Assembly: GCF_002531935.1 (NCBI RefSeq)
Contig: NZ_NWSV01000013.1
Coordinates: forward strand, 1-64,000
From: Rhizobium chutanense
GTDB lineage: Bacteria; Pseudomonadota; Alphaproteobacteria; Rhizobiales; Rhizobiaceae
Reading direction: 5' to 3'
DNA: 64,000 nt
Positions 18,501 through 27,293 of the stretch are shown in pieces. Below the pieces are notes generated by a model, which was not told where the DNA came from, did not search any database, and worked only from the letters and a program-made list of their open reading frames with translations. Position 1 is the first letter of the stretch; each line of letters opens with the position of its first letter. The position numbers were made by a program, and so were the translations under genes.

Positions 18501-19618
18501 CAGAGCCTTCCTGTCATGCGCTTCACGATACGGTCGGATATCTTCATCAGTCCCGTCATGCCGACAACGATGATAACGAGATAGACGAGCGCGAGAAGGG
18601 TGCCGTATCCGACATTGGAACGGTCGCGGTATTCTCGATAGATGAAACTGGTGACGGAATCGGTCGCCCCGCCGGGGCCTCCCGATGTCACGGTGATGAT
18701 GATATCGGCGAGCTTGAGCTTGAAGATGATGCGGATCATCACCGCCGTCACCGAAACCGGCAGCATCAGCGGGAAAATGACCTGCCAGAAGCGCTGCCAT
18801 TTGGTGGCGCCATCGACTTCGGCTGCCTCCAGCACCTCCCTTGACAGGGCCTGCAGCCCGGCGAGCAGCATGATCATCATGAAGGGAATGAAGGTCCAGG
18901 CGTCCATGATCATGATCGAAAGCCGTGCCGTCAGCGGATCGCCGAAGAAGGAGGGATTTTCCCAGCCGAGCCAGCGGGCGAAGCGCGCGACGGGGCCGAA
19001 ACGGGTCTCCAGCATCGACTTGCCGACCATCCAGCTGACCGCGACGGGCGACAGCATCAAGGGCACCAGGAAGGTGACGCGCCAGAATTTGCGGGCGACG
19101 ATTTCCTGGTTGAGGAGCAGCGCCAGGCCGAAGGCGATGGCGTATTCGACGGCGATCGCCAGGCAATAAAGGATCATGTTGACGAGGGCATTGGCATAGA
19201 ACGGATCGGTAATCATCCGCCTGACATTGTCGAGCCCGTTGAAGCGCCGGCCGGCCGAAGAGGCGAGGTTCCAGTCGGAAAAGCCGATCCACAGCGCAAA
19301 GAGCAGCGGGAACACCACCATCGACACGACGAAAAGTGCTGCCGGCAGAACGAAAAGCGCCTTCTTGCCCGCCTCGCCATGAATGACGACGCGCGTGACG
19401 CAAAGAACGGCGGCCCAGAGAAAATAGGCATAGAGCACCGGGCGCCAGTTCGAAAAACCCCAATCGGTCCAGCCCAGTTCATGGACACCCTGCAAGACGA
19501 ACGCTGTGATGAACCATAGGGCGCTCAGCCACAGGGCCGTGCGGCCCCAGAAACGACGGCTCGCCGAAATGGAGCCGGCTTCGACCGTGTGGAGCAGGTC
19601 GCCTTCGACTGTCGACAT
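18500..19618 (-). CDS. CUT1 sugar ABC transporter permease (MalF-like)
   Basis: From MSTVEGDLLHTVEAG the protein has 372 residues with about eight membrane helices and the EAA motif LEAAEVDGATKWQRFWQVIFP. It has two extra N-terminal helices compared with minimal UgpA-like subunits. I prefer the ATG at 19618 over codons up to 19687, which would run into the binding-protein gene. Substrate specificity is set by the binding protein upstream. Confidence 0.9.
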   Translation of the reverse strand: MSTVEGDLLHTVEAGSISASRRFWGRTALWLSALWFITAFVLQGVHELGWTDWGFSNWRPVLYAYFLWAAVLCVTRVVIHGEAGKKALFVLPAALFVVSMVVFPLLFALWIGFSDWNLASSAGRRFNGLDNVRRMITDPFYANALVNMILYCLAIAVEYAIAFGLALLLNQEIVARKFWRVTFLVPLMLSPVAVSWMVGKSMLETRFGPVARFARWLGWENPSFFGDPLTARLSIMIMDAWTFIPFMMIMLLAGLQALSREVLEAAEVDGATKWQRFWQVIFPLMLPVSVTAVMIRIIFKLKLADIIITVTSGGPGGATDSVTSFIYREYRDRSNVGYGTLLALVYLVIIVVGMTGLMKISDRIVKRMTGRL

Positions 19619-19691
19619 GATATTCCTCGCCCAGACAGAATGGGCGCCGGCGAAATCGCTTCCGATCCGCCAGCGCGTTTTGGTCAAAAGA

Positions 19692-21332
19692 TCAGAGCCC
19701 GAGGCTCGCCCGATAGAGCTTCAGCTGGCTGTCGCGGCCGATCTGGTCGGTGATCTTTTCCCAGGCGGCGGCAATCGCATCCGCGGTCTCCTGCGCCGAC
19801 TTGTACTGTCCGGCAAAACCCTTCGCCAGTTCGTCCTCGGCGACGGAATAATATTGGAAGATACCGGGGATGCGCGGTTCGATGGCGGCGTTCGGGTGGT
19901 TGTAGCTGTCGGCGTTCGAACCGAGATAGTCCTCGATATAGGCGCGGTCGTAACCTGCCTTCTGCCATTCGTCGTAGTTGAAGTTGGACTGGCGGTAGGG
20001 CTGGAAGCCGGAGGGATAGGCCGACGTCCACAGCGACAGATCCTTGCCGCCGAGATGGGCGGCGGCAGACCAGGCCGCCTTGCGCTTCTTCTCGTCGCCG
20101 GAGACCTGCTTGGTGACATAGATGCCCCAGCCGAGATAGGCCATGTTGGGCGCTTCGTTATACTTGTCTTCCCACTGTCCGGTCTTGCGGTTGTAAACGC
20201 GGCTGGAGCCGCGGTTGATGCCGAAACCGACGACGTCGCCGACAACAGAGGTATCCGAGGTGCGGGCGCTGGAGCCGACATCGCCCCACCACATCAGCAT
20301 GGCGCCGGTGCCTGCCAGGAACTGCGAGAAGGCCGTGGTGCCGGGATCGGCATTGATCTGGTCGGCCGGATAGGCCTTGGCGGCAATCAGATCCAGGACG
20401 TCCTGGATCGCCTGAACCCAGGCGGGGTTATTGACCAGCGGCTTCATGTTTTCAGGATCGAACAGCCAGGCCGGGTCGCCCGGATATTTGGCATAGGCGG
20501 TCGCGCGGTTCTCGATGAAATAGAAGCCGAAACCGCCCCAGCCCTTGAGCGGGTCGAGATAGCCGTAGGCCGGCTGGCTGGTCAGCGGATCGGTCTTGCC
20601 GATCAGCGCCTTGGACACGGCGTTGACTTCCTGCCAGGTCTTCGGCGGCTCGGCCATGCCGCTGATCGAGCCTTCGCCGAAATAATCCTTGCGATAGGCG
20701 AAGGTGTGGCAGTCGCCGTCGATCGTGACACGGTAAGTCTTGCCGCCCCAGGTGCCCACAGGCGGCTTCAGGTAACTCACCAGATCGTCGGCCTCGATCT
20801 GCTTTGCCACCCAGTCGGGCATCTCATCCAGAAGCCCGCGGCCGGCGGTGTCGCCTTCGAAGGGAGCGCCCATTTCCAGGATGTCGAAATCGACCGTACC
20901 GGTTGCGATCGATTGCTGAAGGCGGGCGTTGTAATCCGCCTGGGCCAGATCGATCCAGTTGATCTTGGCGCCCGTATAGGCTTCCCACGGTTTCAGGAAA
21001 CCGCGGAACAGGAAGTTGTGCAGATTCTGGTTGTTGAGCCCCATGAAGGTCAGCTCGACGCCGGCGAATTCGCCCTGCTTGACATTGCCCTTGGTCGGGC
21101 CGAGGCAGAGCTCACCGACCTTCTGCCAGTCCGCATCGGTCGGCGATCCCTTACCGACGCCCGGAATCTGCAGGATCTGGGCGCGAACATCGTCAGCGCC
21201 GAACGCCATGCCGGGAATCCCGCCGATCACCCCCGAGACGCCGAGCAGAGCCGCGGCACTTGCCGTTCCGCGCAAAACGTCACGGCGGCTTGCCTGACGG
21301 CGCATCAATGCATCGTATATTTCAACTTTCAT
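19692..21332 (-). CDS. Extracellular sugar-binding protein (CUT1 importer)
   Basis: The 546-residue protein starts at MKVEIYDALMRR, directly after GAGGAGGAAGAT, an excellent ribosome binding site. The N-terminus has a twin-arginine export signal, SRRDVLRG, followed by a hydrophobic stretch to about residue 45. The mature part has the type 1 solute-binding-protein features FRGFLKPWEAYTGAKINWID and PAYGYLDPLKGWGG. At about 550 residues it is longer than usual (400-450) for CUT1 binding proteins. It is the first gene of the leftward sugar operon, with two LacI-type operators upstream. Confidence 0.9.
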   Translation of the reverse strand: MKVEIYDALMRRQASRRDVLRGTASAAALLGVSGVIGGIPGMAFGADDVRAQILQIPGVGKGSPTDADWQKVGELCLGPTKGNVKQGEFAGVELTFMGLNNQNLHNFLFRGFLKPWEAYTGAKINWIDLAQADYNARLQQSIATGTVDFDILEMGAPFEGDTAGRGLLDEMPDWVAKQIEADDLVSYLKPPVGTWGGKTYRVTIDGDCHTFAYRKDYFGEGSISGMAEPPKTWQEVNAVSKALIGKTDPLTSQPAYGYLDPLKGWGGFGFYFIENRATAYAKYPGDPAWLFDPENMKPLVNNPAWVQAIQDVLDLIAAKAYPADQINADPGTTAFSQFLAGTGAMLMWWGDVGSSARTSDTSVVGDVVGFGINRGSSRVYNRKTGQWEDKYNEAPNMAYLGWGIYVTKQVSGDEKKRKAAWSAAAHLGGKDLSLWTSAYPSGFQPYRQSNFNYDEWQKAGYDRAYIEDYLGSNADSYNHPNAAIEPRIPGIFQYYSVAEDELAKGFAGQYKSAQETADAIAAAWEKITDQIGRDSQLKLYRASLGL

Positions 21333-21440
21333 ATCTTCCTCCTCCACGTTTCCTAGCGCTTTCGCCCGCCGGCCTTGCCGGGCCGGCTCCTGTCCAATTT
21401 TAAGACTGGCTCGATGCAGAACTATCTGGTAAGCAAGAAA

Positions 21441-21452
21441 TGAAACGTTTCA
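21441..21452. promoter_or_regulatory. LacI-family operator, copy 1
   Basis: TGAAACGTTTCA is a perfect 12-bp palindrome with the central CG of LacI/GalR-family sites. It is preceded by CAAGAAA, as is copy 2 at 21527. It lies 109 bp upstream of the binding-protein start, suited to repression of the leftward operon. Confidence 0.85.
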
Positions 21453-21526
21453 TATCCTGCTTGAAACCGCTCCTCCCGGTTTCGCCGGCGAGCATCAGAC
21501 GGCCGGCGGGAAAAGTCAACAAGAAA

Positions 21527-21538
21527 TGAAACGTTTCA
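21527..21538. promoter_or_regulatory. LacI-family operator, copy 2
   Basis: This is a second identical TGAAACGTTTCA, again preceded by CAAGAAA, with start points 86 bp from copy 1 (about eight helical turns). Two copies at that spacing in a divergent promoter region suggest looping or independent control of the operon and of the ATPase gene. The cognate regulator is probably the LacI gene at 16546-17571. Confidence 0.85.
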
Positions 21539-21668
21539 TGGAGGAGGTTCGACGGGTGCTTTTGAGGAGGCGCAATGGCCGGTTTGCCTGCCGCATCCTC
21601 TCGGGCACACGGCAAGACACGCAGCCCCTTGAGGCAGCTCGGGGGCGCCTGATGCAAGTGGGAGGCAC

Positions 21669-22736
21669 ATGGCTGAGGTCAATATTTCAGGGGCGCAGAA
21701 GGCTTACGGCGCCGTCAATGTCCTGCACGGCGTGGATATAGACATTCGCGACGGCGAGTTCGTCGTGCTTGTCGGCCCGTCCGGTTGCGGCAAATCCACC
21801 CTGTTGCGCATGGTCGCGGGGCTGGAAAGCATCACCGGCGGCACCATTTCGATCGGCGACAAGGTCGTCAACAATCTGCCGCCGAAGGACCGCGACATCG
21901 CCATGGTCTTCCAGAGCTATGCGCTCTATCCGCACAAGACCGTTGCCGAAAACATGGTCTTTGCGCTGCGCCTGCAGAAACAGCCGCCCGAACTCATCAA
22001 ACAGCGCCTGCAGGCGGCGGCCGAAACCCTCGACCTCGTGCCCTATCTCGACCGCTATCCGCGCCAGCTGTCGGGCGGCCAGCGGCAGCGCGTGGCGATG
22101 GGCCGAGCCATCGTCAGATCGCCGCAGGTCTTCCTGTTCGACGAGCCCTTGTCGAACCTCGATGCCAAGCTGCGCGTTCAGATGCGCAAGGAAATCAAGG
22201 AGCTGCACCAGCGGCTGCGAACCACGACCATCTACGTCACCCATGACCAGGTCGAAGCGATGACCATGGCCGACAAGATCGTGGTGATGCAGGGCGGCAA
22301 GGTTGAACAGATCGGCACACCGCTGAAACTTTACGACCGTCCCAACAACACGTTTGTGGCAACCTTCATCGGCTCGCCGTCGATGAACCTCCTGAAAGGC
22401 CGCTACAAGGCCGATGGCGCCATCTTCGTCACGGAAACCGGCGACGAAATCGCCCTTGGCTTCACACCTGACGCAGCCGACGGGCAGTCCGTGCTGCTCG
22501 GCATTCGGCCCGAACATCTGTCGCTGGCCGAGCACGGCTTGAAGGCGACCGTCAGCGTCACCGAACCCACCGGCCATGAGACAATGGTGTTCCTGCGCTA
22601 CGGGCCGGGCGAGCTTGTCGCAGTGTTCTCGGAACGTCACGAGTTCGAGCCCGGACAAGTGGTCACCATCGCTCCTCGGACCGACAAGCTCCACCTATTC
22701 GATGCCGCGTCGGGCAAGTCGCTGCGGCTCGATTGA
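21669..22736 (+). CDS. Sugar ABC transporter ATP-binding protein (UgpC/MalK type)
   Basis: The 355-residue protein has Walker A GPSGCGKST (36-44), Q-loop MVFQSYALYPHKTV, signature LSGGQRQRVAMGRA, Walker B VFLFDEPLSNLDA, and the C-terminal TOBE regulatory domain with LGIRPEHLSL. It is transcribed away from the binding-protein operon across the operator region, so the transporter is split between two divergent units under one repressor. GGGAGGCAC precedes the ATG. Confidence 0.94.
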   Translation: MAEVNISGAQKAYGAVNVLHGVDIDIRDGEFVVLVGPSGCGKSTLLRMVAGLESITGGTISIGDKVVNNLPPKDRDIAMVFQSYALYPHKTVAENMVFALRLQKQPPELIKQRLQAAAETLDLVPYLDRYPRQLSGGQRQRVAMGRAIVRSPQVFLFDEPLSNLDAKLRVQMRKEIKELHQRLRTTTIYVTHDQVEAMTMADKIVVMQGGKVEQIGTPLKLYDRPNNTFVATFIGSPSMNLLKGRYKADGAIFVTETGDEIALGFTPDAADGQSVLLGIRPEHLSLAEHGLKATVSVTEPTGHETMVFLRYGPGELVAVFSERHEFEPGQVVTIAPRTDKLHLFDAASGKSLRLD

Positions 22737-22760
22737 GCCCCGGCGCCTTCCTAGCCCTTA

Positions 22761-22970
22761 CTAAACAGTCGGCGCCGGAGTGTCATCCGGCTCCTTCAAG
22801 GCAATCACAGCGACCAGTACGTCGTTCATAACAGACTTAGAGATGGTCAAATCCTTCGCGTGGAAGAAGAGAATTTCGGTCGCGAGATTCGGAGACTTAT
22901 TCTCTTCACAGCAGATTCCACCTATTGGAGGACTGCGACTGTGTTCTAAGACCGCTTGCTCCGCCTCCAT
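22761..22970 (-). CDS. Weak hypothetical small ORF
   Basis: A 69-codon frame in DNA that is AT-richer than its neighbours, ending MNDVLVAVIALKEPDDTPAP. It has no recognised motif. It lies about 100 bp downstream of the 129-residue hypothetical gene on the same strand and might belong to the same small foreign insertion. The start is uncertain and it could be non-coding. Confidence 0.3.
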   Translation of the reverse strand: MEAEQAVLEHSRSPPIGGICCEENKSPNLATEILFFHAKDLTISKSVMNDVLVAVIALKEPDDTPAPTV

Positions 22971-23072
22971 TCGTTCGATTGAGATGTCTCGATAATTGTC
23001 CTTTCAAGGGATCGGACTTCGGTGACGGTCGGCGGGAGAAATGCAGCATTTTTCGAAATCGGCCGGTGCGGG

Positions 23073-23462
23073 TCACTCGTAGAGATATTTTTTCGCGTCC
23101 GCTACAACTCTATCCATGAATCGAAGCATGACCATACAGTCCGAGTATTTTCCGTCCCTGCCTGAGATAGGAATCCGTAACTCCTTGCCCCCATCAGTCA
23201 AGATGATTATTTGAACGCTCTCTTTCCCCTCTAAAATGGACACCAACTTCACCTCGGAATAGAGGAATGACTTGCCCTCTTCACCGTCGCCCCACAATAT
23301 GCCGTTATCCAATATAAATATTTTAGTGTTATTGGGGCCTGGGTTAGAATATATCCCTATCAAGAAGCCAAACCCCTCTCTTTCGTGCCACATCGGCGAT
23401 GACATCACTTCATATCGCCTCAGATCCTTTAATATTCTTCTTGCTCGAATTCTCGCGTTCAT
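23073..23462 (-). CDS. Hypothetical protein in AT-rich DNA
   Basis: The 129-residue protein begins MNARIRARRILKDL after AAGGTGACACGCCA, a fair ribosome binding site. After about 25 basic residues it is beta-rich (FLIGIYSNPG, IFILDNGILW, VQIIILTDGGKELRIPI) and ends in a helix. That layout resembles a small PH-like or immunity-protein fold, though I recognise no family. Codon use is markedly AT-richer than the flanking rhizobial genes, which suggests horizontal acquisition. No toxin gene is beside it. Confidence 0.6.
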   Translation of the reverse strand: MNARIRARRILKDLRRYEVMSSPMWHEREGFGFLIGIYSNPGPNNTKIFILDNGILWGDGEEGKSFLYSEVKLVSILEGKESVQIIILTDGGKELRIPISGRDGKYSDCMVMLRFMDRVVADAKKYLYE

Positions 23463-23941
23463 TGGCGTGTCACCTTAGGTTAATTCTAGCGAGGTGGCGT
23501 TAAATCGAAAATTCGTTTCGACGCCGTAGAATCCCCTTCATCGATTCTTACGCCGCTACCCTTGTTGTCTGACCAGCGCAAACCACTCTTTTTTATTGGG
23601 ACGTGGTGCGCCCCATTCATCCGGAATTTTGCCCTGCGTGTCCGTTTTCACTTGGTCAGACCAACTCTGGACTTGCGACGTTTATTGGGAAGTAGAAGCC
23701 GCCGCTTTTGCAGTTCTGTCCTGAAGTCTTCACCATGCGTGCACGAGCAGCGCCGCGGGGTCAAAAATGCCCCGGAATACACTAGCGAGCTGAGCGGCGC
23801 TTACGAGGATCTTCAGAATTGCTGACAAGCTAAAGCGTCGCAATCGTTCAGATTCGCTTCGCGCGCTGTAAGTTCTTGTCTACTCGGATGTCATTATCGC
23901 AAATAGGGCACAATTGAACGGATCCGAACCTACGGCCCATT
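23463..23941. other. Intergenic stretch with no recognisable feature
   Basis: The 480 bases are AT-richer than average, and the short open frames have no ribosome binding sites or motifs. I see no convincing gene, RNA or terminator here. Confidence 0.5.
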
Positions 23942-25951
23942 CTAGGATAGTCGTTTCGAATCAAGCTTCCTGGCCATGCTGAACGGCAGCACGTTACCCG
24001 TTTCAAGCCGAGCCGCCGGCGCGGGCCGTCCGATGTAATATCCCTGGATCTGGTTGATGCCGTACTGCTGCATCAGCAGTTGATGTTCGATCGTCTCGAC
24101 GCCTTCAACGAGGATCTTCACGCCGCGATTGCGCAGCAGGCTGATAATGTCGAGCAGCATCCTCTTGCCTCTCTCCGTGTTGCTGTCATGGAGGAAGGAG
24201 CGGTCGATCTTGACGGTGTCGAAGTCTATCAGGCGAAGCCACGAGAGGCCGGCGAAGCCCGTGCCGAAGTCGTCGAGCCAGACTTGAGCGCCGAGCGCCC
24301 TTAGGTCGCTGATGCAGCGAACCACGTCCTGGTCGATTTCCAGCTCCACGCCTTCGGTAATTTCGAAAGCAAGCCTGGCGCCCGCCACGTCGAATTCTGC
24401 CAGTGTTGCCGCGACATAGCTGGCGAAACCCGGCGTCTTCAGCTCAATCGGCGAAACGTTGACGCTGGCAACCTGCACCAGGTCTGTTGCCAACAGGTCT
24501 CTGCAAACAGTGCGAATGGCCCACCGACCGAGTTTGACGATTGAACCCGTCCGTTCCGCAACCGGGATAAATCTATCGGGCGGTACGGCGGTTCCGTCCA
24601 ACATCCTCAAACGCATCAACGCTTCGACACCGTCCGTCTTGCCGGTCTGGACGTTGCGGATCGGCTGATAGACGAGGTGGACGAGGCCGTGTTCAAGCGC
24701 GATCTTCAGGGTCGCGGCGATATCCTCGCTGTCATCGCTGCTCTGCGGGTCGTCAGGATCGAAGACCACGACGGTGTTGCGGCCCGTCGCCTTGGCGGCA
24801 TAAAGCGCGCGATCGGCTTCATGAATGACCTTGTCGACCTGCTTGGTCTGGTCTCGCGTGTAGGAAACGCCGACACTGACGGTGATGACCGTGGTTCCGT
24901 CCCGCCGGTGCTCGTGTGGCCAGGCCAGCGCGCGGACGGCGGCACACATTGCTTCTGCGAGTGCGGAGGCTCTTTCCGAATTTTGCATGGGTGCGATGAC
25001 GATGAATTCCTCACCGCCATATCGCCCGATGATCGAGCCGTAGGACGAGGCCACGCTCTGCAGAAGCTGGGATACGGCCACAAGGCACCGGTCACCTTCC
25101 TGGTGGCCGTAGCAGTCGTTATAGTGCTTGAAGTAATCGACGTCGATGAGCAGGACGGCAAAGGGCGCCCTCTGGTCCTGCCAGCGTTGCCAATGATCCC
25201 GCAGGCGTTGATCGATTGCCCGGCGATTTTCGAGGCCGGTCAGCGAGTCCGTGTTCGAGAGGTGCAAGAGCGCCTTGCCCCTTTCCTCGGCCGCCGCTTG
25301 CTGCAAACTGGCTTCAAGGGCATTCAGGAAGACTTTATAGCGCTCTCTGTTGAGCTGAAGGTTCACGTAAGACGTGAAAATAAAGCAGGAAATACAGAAG
25401 GCACCGAGGATCAGCTTGTGAAGAAGCAACATAGGCGCGAACAGATAAAGAGCGCCGACGAAGATGAGCACGTTCGTGACGGAGGCCGCAAGGGCAAGCG
25501 GAAACCGGAAACTGAAGAACAGGTTGACGCTCATCATGAAGATCGCGCCAAAAACCATATAGTATGAGAACGCTTCCCTGACCGTGGTCATCTGGGCGGT
25601 GAGAAGCCAGACAAGATAAGCTGCCAGCACGGATGCCGCCGCGGCCATGTCGACCGTGTCGGCTTTTGCCTTGCGATAGAGCAGGAGTTCCAGCGTGCAC
25701 AGCGCGATGGCGCTCACCGCCAACCGGCCGGCGATCGTGTAGCGGACGACATCGCCGATAAAAAGATAGTCCGTGAAGGCATAGGCGATGTAAACAGCGA
25801 CCGCGATCCAGAGGCCGCTGCGCGTCGCGCACTTTCGGCCGCTCTCGCTTTTCTGCTTATAAAGGCGACGCAGCCGTTCTGGCGACAGCGTCGGCCGTAT
25901 AGTGGCGACTGCGGTCTCGGCTAACATGTGCATCATGCCCCTGCCACCCAA
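23942..25951 (-). CDS. Membrane GGDEF-EAL c-di-GMP turnover protein
   Basis: The 669-residue protein has about six membrane segments (45-200), a GGDEF domain with GGEEF at 312-316, and an EAL domain opening with GVEALMRLR and containing LDDFGTGFAGLSWLR and ILVEGVETIEHQLL. No RxxD inhibitory site precedes GGEEF. Both catalytic motifs look intact, so it could make or break c-di-GMP. A later start at one of the nearby methionines (MMHMLAETA) is possible. It stands alone, read leftward. Confidence 0.92.
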   Translation of the reverse strand: MGGRGMMHMLAETAVATIRPTLSPERLRRLYKQKSESGRKCATRSGLWIAVAVYIAYAFTDYLFIGDVVRYTIAGRLAVSAIALCTLELLLYRKAKADTVDMAAAASVLAAYLVWLLTAQMTTVREAFSYYMVFGAIFMMSVNLFFSFRFPLALAASVTNVLIFVGALYLFAPMLLLHKLILGAFCISCFIFTSYVNLQLNRERYKVFLNALEASLQQAAAEERGKALLHLSNTDSLTGLENRRAIDQRLRDHWQRWQDQRAPFAVLLIDVDYFKHYNDCYGHQEGDRCLVAVSQLLQSVASSYGSIIGRYGGEEFIVIAPMQNSERASALAEAMCAAVRALAWPHEHRRDGTTVITVSVGVSYTRDQTKQVDKVIHEADRALYAAKATGRNTVVVFDPDDPQSSDDSEDIAATLKIALEHGLVHLVYQPIRNVQTGKTDGVEALMRLRMLDGTAVPPDRFIPVAERTGSIVKLGRWAIRTVCRDLLATDLVQVASVNVSPIELKTPGFASYVAATLAEFDVAGARLAFEITEGVELEIDQDVVRCISDLRALGAQVWLDDFGTGFAGLSWLRLIDFDTVKIDRSFLHDSNTERGKRMLLDIISLLRNRGVKILVEGVETIEHQLLMQQYGINQIQGYYIGRPAPAARLETGNVLPFSMARKLDSKRLS

Positions 25952-26194
25952 ACATCTTGCAGCCGTTGCCCTACGCCGACTGCTCGCTGAAACTGGATAG
26001 CCTTACCCAGACTCCACATCAACCGATAAGGCGCGAACAACACCCTGAGCTGGCAGGGTATCTCTCGGGTTCACTAATATTTTCTAAAATTAAGTGGTGC
26101 ACTGGCGACCGCGGCGCCGACTTTGACTTGACCTTTAAGAGAATGCTGAGGAATTTATGCAATCTCTTAAGTTGTTATTTACCAGTGAGGTTCC

Positions 26195-27238
26195 GTGGCA
26201 CAGCCGCTTTTTTCTCTTGATGGCCAAAGCTTGATCACACCGCAGTCCGTCAGCAATAACCTCCCCTCGCCCAGCCAGGATCACGAAACAGGCCTTCTGC
26301 GCACCGCGGAGGCCGAGTTTGCGATTGTCATCAACCTTGCAACGCAGCGGTTCGCCGCCGGCAACCACCTGCCCGACGCAGTCAGGTGGTTGATTGGCCA
26401 GCTCCATGATATCCGTCAAAAATTCGGTGCTGCCGTGTGGCAGAAGCTCATCCCGATTATTCAGGCCCATTCCTCGGCAAAGATCCTGCAGCAGTGCCCG
26501 TTCACGCGTTGGTCCTTTGAAAAACCGCGCGGTTATTCCGGTGATGCCGGACTTATAGACTTTATTTATGGCCATCCGGCGGTCGCCGAAGAAGTGGCCA
26601 GATCCACCCGTCTCGGTCTCGATATCTTCGAATACACGATCAACGCGCCCGGCCCGGTCGCCGTCAGGGAACGTCGCGACATCCTGACCCGCTACGTCGA
26701 TGACACCGCTGCGCGAACGGGTTCGGATACCGAGGTCCTGGCCATCGCCGCCGGTCACCTTCGCGAAGCGGAGGCATCAACAGCACTGGCGGAAGGCCGC
26801 CTGAAACGCTGGGTTGCTCTCGATCAGGATCCCCAAAGCATTGGCTCGATCTCGAGCCAGTTCCACGGGACTCGTGTCGAGCCTATTGATGGATCCGTGC
26901 GCGGCCTGCTCGCGCGAAAGCACCAAATTGGCACATTCCATCTCATCTACGCAGCGGGCTTGTACGATTACCTCACCGACAAGGTCGCAATCCGGCTCAC
27001 GCAGATTTGCATGGAAATGCTCAAACCGGGTGGCATCTTTCTGTTTGCCAATTTCTCCGATGAGATGGCGGACGACGGATATATGGAATCCTATATGAAC
27101 TGGGAGCTTCTCCAGCGTTCCGAAGCCGACATGTGGCGTATTGCCAATGCTAGCGCGGCGGAAAACACGGTCGATAAGCGGGTCTGGTTCGGCACCAACC
27201 GCAACATCATTTACAGCACTATCAGGAAGCTGCCGTAA
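26195..27238 (+). CDS. SAM-dependent methyltransferase of the 3-OH-PAME synthase (PhcB-like) group
   Basis: The 347 residues contain the group-specific block CPFTRWSFEKPRGYSGDAGL, then a Rossmann-like SAM domain with VLAIAAGHLREAEAS, the Asp-rich WVALDQDPQSI and LIYAAGLYDYLTDKVA. Related proteins are annotated as extracellular-factor 3-hydroxypalmitate methyl ester synthases, after PhcB of Ralstonia. PhcB makes a quorum-sensing ester; whether this homologue makes a signal is unknown. No PhcS/PhcR-like sensor genes are adjacent. The motif I of a classical SAM site (GxGxG) is replaced by IAAGHLREA, so the methyl donor site deserves caution. Confidence 0.82.
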   Translation: MAQPLFSLDGQSLITPQSVSNNLPSPSQDHETGLLRTAEAEFAIVINLATQRFAAGNHLPDAVRWLIGQLHDIRQKFGAAVWQKLIPIIQAHSSAKILQQCPFTRWSFEKPRGYSGDAGLIDFIYGHPAVAEEVARSTRLGLDIFEYTINAPGPVAVRERRDILTRYVDDTAARTGSDTEVLAIAAGHLREAEASTALAEGRLKRWVALDQDPQSIGSISSQFHGTRVEPIDGSVRGLLARKHQIGTFHLIYAAGLYDYLTDKVAIRLTQICMEMLKPGGIFLFANFSDEMADDGYMESYMNWELLQRSEADMWRIANASAAENTVDKRVWFGTNRNIIYSTIRKLP

Positions 27239-27293
27239 GCCTCAACGGCCGGGCGCGTAATAAATCTCACGCCCGGCTCCGCCGATGTCCGCT

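Noticed and set aside
17589..19463. A 624-codon minus frame spanning both permease genes
   Set aside because: Only the part from 18500 downward matches a permease; the upstream part overlaps the other permease gene in a different frame and is not protein-like.
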